DNA of 64,000 nucleotides from Halorubrum ezzemoulense DSM 17463 (GTDB lineage Archaea > Halobacteriota > Halobacteria > Halobacteriales > Haloferacaceae): assembly GCF_002114285.1 (NCBI RefSeq), contig NZ_NEDJ01000002.1:78380-142379 (forward strand), in the 5' to 3' direction. The notes under the pieces are model-generated. The model was not told the origin of the DNA and did not search any database. It saw nothing but the letters and a program-made list of their open reading frames with translations. Within the stretch, counting starts at the first letter, position 1. Every line of letters begins with the position of its first letter. Positions 60,684 to 64,000 of this stretch are shown piece by piece. The position numbers were made by a program, and so were the translations under genes.

Positions 60684-62090
60684 GTGATCGGTTCCTCGGA
60701 GGCGCACAGCGAGGCCGACGCGTCGAACGCCGAGTCGTTCTACGCGGCCGACCGCCGGATCGGGGGCGTGTTCGGTGCAATGTCGTTGACCGCGACGCAG
60801 GTCAGCGCGGGGACGCTCATCGGCACGATCGGGATCCACTACGCCGTGGGCGTGAGCTTCGGCCTGGTGTGGCTCGGCATCTGGGCCGGCTGGGTCGCGT
60901 CGCTGCTGTTCGTGGGGCCGCACCTGCGCGCCCGCGGCGGGATCACCGTCTCGGAGTTCCTCTCGGCGCGCTTCGACGGCGACAACGAGGTGGTCGGCGG
61001 GACGACCGCGGCCCTCGTCAGCGTCATCTACCTCGTGTACACGACCGCCCAGTACGTCGCCGGGGCGGTCATCCTCGACGCCGTCTTCGGAGTGCCGCGG
61101 GTCCTCGGCATCGCGGCGTTCGCCGCGGTCGCGCTCTCGTACACGCTCGTCGGTGGGATGCGGCTGAGCATCTATTCGGACGCGGTTCAGGTCACGGCCC
61201 TCCTCTTCGGCGTCGCGGCGGCGGCCGTCGTCGGAGTCGCCGAGACTGGGGGCGCGAGGGCGCTCATCGACGCGGCTGCGGCTATCGACCCGGCGTTGCT
61301 GTCGGGCACCTCGGCGCCAGCGCTCACGACCGGGCTGGCGCTGTCGTTCGGGTTCGGTATCGCGGTGGCCCCGTACGAACTCTCGCGGGTCTACGCCATG
61401 CGAGACCCGGAGACGGTCAAGCGGGCGATCCCGATCTCCATCGCGATCCAGGCCGTCATCGCCGTGTGTATCCTGACGCTGGGGCTGCTCGCGCGCGTCC
61501 GGTTCCCCGGCCTGGCCGACCCGGACGCGTCCGTCGTCCGGCTCGCGCTCGACCTGTTCGGTCCCGCGGTGGGGCTGCTGCTGCTCGGTGCGGTCGTCGC
61601 GGCGGTGCTCAGCACCGTCGACTCGGTGCTGCTGGTCACGTCGGCGGCCGTGGCCCACGACATCTACGAGCGGACGCTGCCGGCCCTGGGCCTCGTCCCG
61701 GAGCCGACGCCGGCGCGCGTGCGGCGAGTCAGCCGGATCGCGACCGTCGGCGCGGCGGTCGTCCCCGCCGCTCTCGCCGTCAACCCCGGTCCGTTAGGCG
61801 GGGTGGTCCAGCTCATCGTCGCGCTCTACACGTCCGTGCTCGGGTCGACCCTGTTCGTTCCCGTCCTCGGCGGGCTTCACTGGGACGCGGCCACGGGCGA
61901 CGGGGCCTTCGCCGGCGTCGTGGTCGGGTTCGTCACCGCAACGGCGTGGCAGGTCCTCACCGAAGTGTGGACGGTCGACAGGCTCGGATCGCTGACCGCG
62001 GTCGACCCGGTCGTCCCCGGCGTCATCGCGAGCGCCGCCGCGTTCGTCGCGGTGTCGCTGGCCGACACCGACCGGCTCGGCTCGGCGTGA
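60684..62090 (+). CDS. Sodium:solute symporter (SSS family), short N terminus
   Basis: About 468 residues from GTG 60684 (start uncertain; an in-frame TTG exists at 60609). The SSS core is clear: 'ESFYAADRRIGGVFGAMSLTATQVSAGTLIGTIGIHYAVG', 'RGGITVSEFLSARFDG', 'YTTAQYVAGAVILDAVFG', 'YTLVGGMRLSIYSDAVQ', 'APYELSRVYAMRDPETVKRA', 'AAVLSTVDSVLLVTSAAVAHDIY'. The first transmembrane helix that normally precedes the 'F/YYxADR' loop is absent: only about 23 polar residues come first. It imports an organic solute with Na+; substrate unknown. Confidence 0.82.
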   Translation: MIGSSEAHSEADASNAESFYAADRRIGGVFGAMSLTATQVSAGTLIGTIGIHYAVGVSFGLVWLGIWAGWVASLLFVGPHLRARGGITVSEFLSARFDGDNEVVGGTTAALVSVIYLVYTTAQYVAGAVILDAVFGVPRVLGIAAFAAVALSYTLVGGMRLSIYSDAVQVTALLFGVAAAAVVGVAETGGARALIDAAAAIDPALLSGTSAPALTTGLALSFGFGIAVAPYELSRVYAMRDPETVKRAIPISIAIQAVIAVCILTLGLLARVRFPGLADPDASVVRLALDLFGPAVGLLLLGAVVAAVLSTVDSVLLVTSAAVAHDIYERTLPALGLVPEPTPARVRRVSRIATVGAAVVPAALAVNPGPLGGVVQLIVALYTSVLGSTLFVPVLGGLHWDAATGDGAFAGVVVGFVTATAWQVLTEVWTVDRLGSLTAVDPVVPGVIASAAAFVAVSLADTDRLGSA

Positions 62091-62105
62091 TCGCATCGGG
62101 CACGC

Positions 62106-62783
62106 TCAGAGCTCGCCGAGCAGCGTCTCCGCCGCCTCGGCCGACGAGCCCGGGCCGCGGGCCGTGATCAGGTCGCCGTCGACGGTGACGCTGGTGTCGG
62201 CGTCGAGTTCGGCGTCCCACTCCGCGCCCGCCAGCCGGACCTCGTCTTCGACCCAGTACGGGAGCTTCCGGCCGTCCGGCATCACGTCGTGGTCGTCGAC
62301 GATCCCGTCCTCCCAGTCGTTCGGGAAGCCAGTGACGGCGCGCCCCTCGACGAGCGGCGTCCCGTCGGCCTCGCGCGTGAACGCGAGGATGCCGACGGCG
62401 TGACAGACGACGAGGGCGACGCCGTCGTCGCCAGCGACCGCGTCGAGCAGCAACTGCCGGGCGTGCCGGTCTTGGTTCACGTCCCAGACGGTGCCGTGGC
62501 CGCCGGGGAAGACGACCGCCTCGTAGCCGTCGGCGTCGACGGTCGCGATCGGTTCCGGATCGTTCAGTTCGGGGTGCTCCTCGTCGACCTCGCGGAGCTC
62601 CGCGCCTCGCTCCTCGCCGCCCGCGGCCTCGGGGTCGAGCGAGCGCTCGTCGACGACCGGGGGCGACCCCGACGGCGTCGCGACGGTCACGTCGACGCCC
62701 TCCGATTCGAGCGTCGTCAGCGGCTCGATACACTCCTCGGCCCAGTACCCCTCCTCGCTCACGACGAACAACGCGTCAGTCAT
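62106..62783 (-). CDS. DJ-1/PfpI family protein (class I glutamine amidotransferase-like)
   Basis: 225 residues from ATG 62783. Nucleophile elbow 'VALVVCHAVGIL' (Cys127), supporting Glu in 'EGYWAEECIEPL' (16-17), and 'YEAVVFPGGHGTVWD' (GGHGxxxD). This set is that of DJ-1/PfpI proteins such as Hsp31-type glyoxalase III or chaperones. An acidic insert at 52-72 is haloarchaeal. TATAAAAG on the plus strand (62810-62817; reads CTTTTATA) lies about 30 nt upstream of the start. Reaction not certain: glyoxal detoxification or protein repair. Confidence 0.88.
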   Translation of the reverse strand: MTDALFVVSEEGYWAEECIEPLTTLESEGVDVTVATPSGSPPVVDERSLDPEAAGGEERGAELREVDEEHPELNDPEPIATVDADGYEAVVFPGGHGTVWDVNQDRHARQLLLDAVAGDDGVALVVCHAVGILAFTREADGTPLVEGRAVTGFPNDWEDGIVDDHDVMPDGRKLPYWVEDEVRLAGAEWDAELDADTSVTVDGDLITARGPGSSAEAAETLLGEL

Positions 62784-62854
62784 GTGTAGTCCGCCATTGA
62801 GGACCTCGATATAAAAGACGCCCGCGCCCGGCAGCGCCAAAGGGCGGCGTCGGG

Positions 62855-62868
62855 TTTATAAGCAAACG
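62855..62868 (+). promoter_or_regulatory. GTTTATAAGCAAAC box before element copy 3
   Basis: A strong TATA-like GTTTATAAGCAAAC ends about 20 nt before the first base of element copy 3, so transcription would start at or very near the element's 5' boundary. The same motif class flanks copy 1. No protein start lies downstream at leaderless spacing. Confidence 0.5.
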
Positions 62869-62883
62869 TCACAGTCTCGGCCG

Positions 62884-63044
62884 GCGCGCGCCGTCGAGCG
62901 GCCGCCCTCGGCGGCCGCGAGAAGCACGTGCGAGGGAGTCGCTGGCGCGACGAGGACGACCGAAGGGAGTCCGACAGACGCGCCCGACGGGGCTGGGGAG
63001 GCGTGAGGCGCGGTGCGGTGCCGGGCGGGGCTTTGGAGGTGTTA
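62884..63044 (+). repeat. Dispersed structured element, copy 3 (internally shortened)
   Basis: Outer stem GCGCGCGC/GCACGTGC (62887-62894 region with 62926-62933, one G-T pair and one mismatch) encloses the 9-bp hairpin GCGGCCGCC-CTC-GGCGGCCGC (62900-62920). The second arm GGCGCG/CGCGCC (62946-62951 with 62981-62986) with inner GGAC/GTCC encloses the loop GACCGAAGGGA. Linker GGGGCTGGGGAGGCGTGAGGC then passes directly to GGGGCTTTGGAGGTG, without the long third arm of copy 1. GTTTATAAGCAAAC (62855-62868) is about 28 nt upstream. It dominates the 341-bp gap 62784-63124. Confidence 0.85.
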
Positions 63045-63124
63045 ACCGCCGGTCCGTCGTCGACTACTAATAAACCTACGAGTAGAAACTTCGAGGTGGT
63101 CCCCCCGGGTCGACAGTTACCGAC

Positions 63125-63694
63125 CTATTCGTCGCCCTGCGCGTCGACGACGACGACCTCGCCGTCCTCGACGGTGACGTTGATCAGCGTCTTCACGTTG
63201 TAGTCGGTCTCGTCGAGCTCGTTCTCGCCCGCCTTCTTGATCACGGCGACGACGTCGACGACGTCCGCGCCGACCTCGTCGGTGAGCGCGTCGAGGATGG
63301 CCTTCATCGTGCCGCCGGTCGAGAGCACGTCATCGAGGACGAGGACGCGGTCGCCCTCCTCCACGTCGTTGATGTACATCTCCGACTCGGAGTAGCCGGT
63401 CTCCTGGAACAGTGGGACCTCGCCGTCGAGGCCGTACTGGCGCTTCCGGATGACGACGAGCGGGATGTCGGTCATCAGCGAGAGCGCGGTGGAGATGTGG
63501 ATCCCCATCGCCGCGGGGGTGACGATCTTGTCGACGTTCTCTAGCTCCGCCTTCCGGATGATCCGGATGACGATCTCCCGGAGCAGCTCCGGTTCGAGCA
63601 TGGGGACGCCGTCACTGATCGGGTGGACGAAGTACTGGTACTCGCCTTTCTCGATGATCGGCGCGTCGAGGAGCGACTGCCGCAACTGGTCCAT
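63125..63694 (-). CDS. hpt: Hypoxanthine/guanine phosphoribosyltransferase
   Basis: 189 residues from ATG 63694. Type I PRTase: PRPP loop '[18 protein letters not shown]', flexible hood '[26 protein letters not shown]' and '[32 protein letters not shown]', the pattern of the archaeal Hpt/apt-like group. It salvages hypoxanthine and guanine to IMP and GMP using PRPP; adenine use is an alternative. CTTTATTAAT (minus, 63714-63723) is about 25 nt upstream, a clean leaderless promoter. Confidence 0.92.
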   Translation of the reverse strand: MDQLRQSLLDAPIIEKGEYQYFVHPISDGVPMLEPELLREIVIRIIRKAELENVDKIVTPAAMGIHISTALSLMTDIPLVVIRKRQYGLDGEVPLFQETGYSESEMYINDVEEGDRVLVLDDVLSTGGTMKAILDALTDEVGADVVDVVAVIKKAGENELDETDYNVKTLINVTVEDGEVVVVDAQGDE

Positions 63695-63890
63695 GTCGCG
63701 GGTACTCGGCCGGATTAATAAAGCGTGGCGGTTGCGGGATCGCGGTGTGAGTCGATCGCACGACGACTCTCCGCGAGCGAGACGCGGTCGAGACCCAACG
63801 CCGGATCGGCTCGAAACCCCGGCTCCGAGGCCGTACGACAACATCATTTATAAGCAGCTGATCGACACGATCACCACCGAACCCCCGGCC

Positions 63891-63984
63891 GCGAGGCGGG
63901 CGCTCGCTCGCTGCGGTCCTCGGTCAGTCGCTCGTTTCACTCGCTCCCGCCCTGCGGTCCTTCTGTCGCCTGCGCCCGCCTCGC
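63891..63984. repeat. 13-bp inverted repeat enclosing a 68-bp GC-rich loop
   Basis: GCGAGGCGGGCGC (63891-63903) and GCGCCCGCCTCGC (63972-63984) are perfect complements. The loop is built of CGCTCGCTGCGGTCC-like alternation and has no open frame of quality. An AT-rich ATTTATAAGC (63846-63855) lies 40 bp to the left. The rest of 63695-64000 contains only the hpt promoter. It may belong to another repeat family that continues beyond the window. Confidence 0.55.
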
Positions 63985-64000
63985 GCCCGCCCCTTCGAGT

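Noticed and set aside
16012..63044. RNase P RNA or SRP RNA as identity of the structured element
   Set aside because: Those RNAs are single-copy with known core motifs. This element occurs three times with variable arms and has none of those cores.

Overview
The window is about 64 kb of chromosome from a haloarchaeon, most likely a Halorubrum-like species; the genus is an inference. The DNA is very GC-rich and the predicted proteins are rich in Asp/Glu and poor in Lys. Lineage-typical genes include archaeosine synthase, a geranylgeranyl-reductase-type flavoprotein, a HalX-domain protein, a bacterioopsin-activator-type HTH regulator, menD, and many small zinc-ribbon proteins. Most genes have a TATA-like box 25-31 nt upstream of the start codon, the usual haloarchaeal pattern of leaderless or near-leaderless mRNAs. 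That spacing was used to choose many starts.

Layout. 0-6.9 kb: archaeosine synthase (arcS), a PNPOx-like flavoprotein, an M20 amidohydrolase, a GGR-Rieske gene pair and a 2Fe-2S ferredoxin-domain protein. 6.9-14 kb: a complete BMP-type (nucleoside-like) ABC importer on the minus strand (lipoprotein, ATPase, two permeases), preceded by a phosphohexomutase. 14-18.4 kb: acylphosphatase, two hypothetical proteins, copy 1 of a structured repeat, then a compact HxlR/DoxX/glyoxalase-type locus that resembles bacterial quinone-detoxification loci. 19-23.2 kb: an ABC-2 exporter in which one permease is fused to a PrsW-type protease domain. 23.2-30 kb: membrane proteins, DUF2797, menD, a frameshifted ABC-permease remnant, a bat-type regulator and repeat copy 2. 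30-41 kb: a radical SAM/SPASM enzyme, an S9 peptidase, an MFS transporter and a large AddA/AddB-like helicase-nuclease pair, followed by a scrap region with an IS200/IS605-type right-end hairpin next to tRNA-Arg. 41-53 kb: housekeeping genes (RecA-like ATPase, CoA-binding protein, cysteine synthase, ThrRS, aminotransferase, IMPDH/GMPR-like enzyme, methyltransferase, MFS, SDR) and one sensor kinase. 53.4-55.9 kb: a decay zone with a frameshifted HalX gene, a truncated neighbour, a sensor kinase broken by one TGA, and a partial duplicate of the tRNA-Lys 3' end beside the intact tRNA-Lys. 56-64 kb: DHH/TrkA-N protein, sugar nucleotidyltransferase, HTH/zinc protein, receiver-PAS protein, a symporter with a short N terminus, a DJ-1 protein, repeat copy 3 and hpt.

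The most interesting signal is a dispersed intergenic element present three times (about 16.0, 30.1 and 62.9 kb). Its stems change sequence between copies but keep near-perfect pairing, while the connecting segments are conserved. This is what a structured RNA family would look like. The window also carries three unrelated minisatellites (43, 36 and 22 bp periods) in gene flanks.
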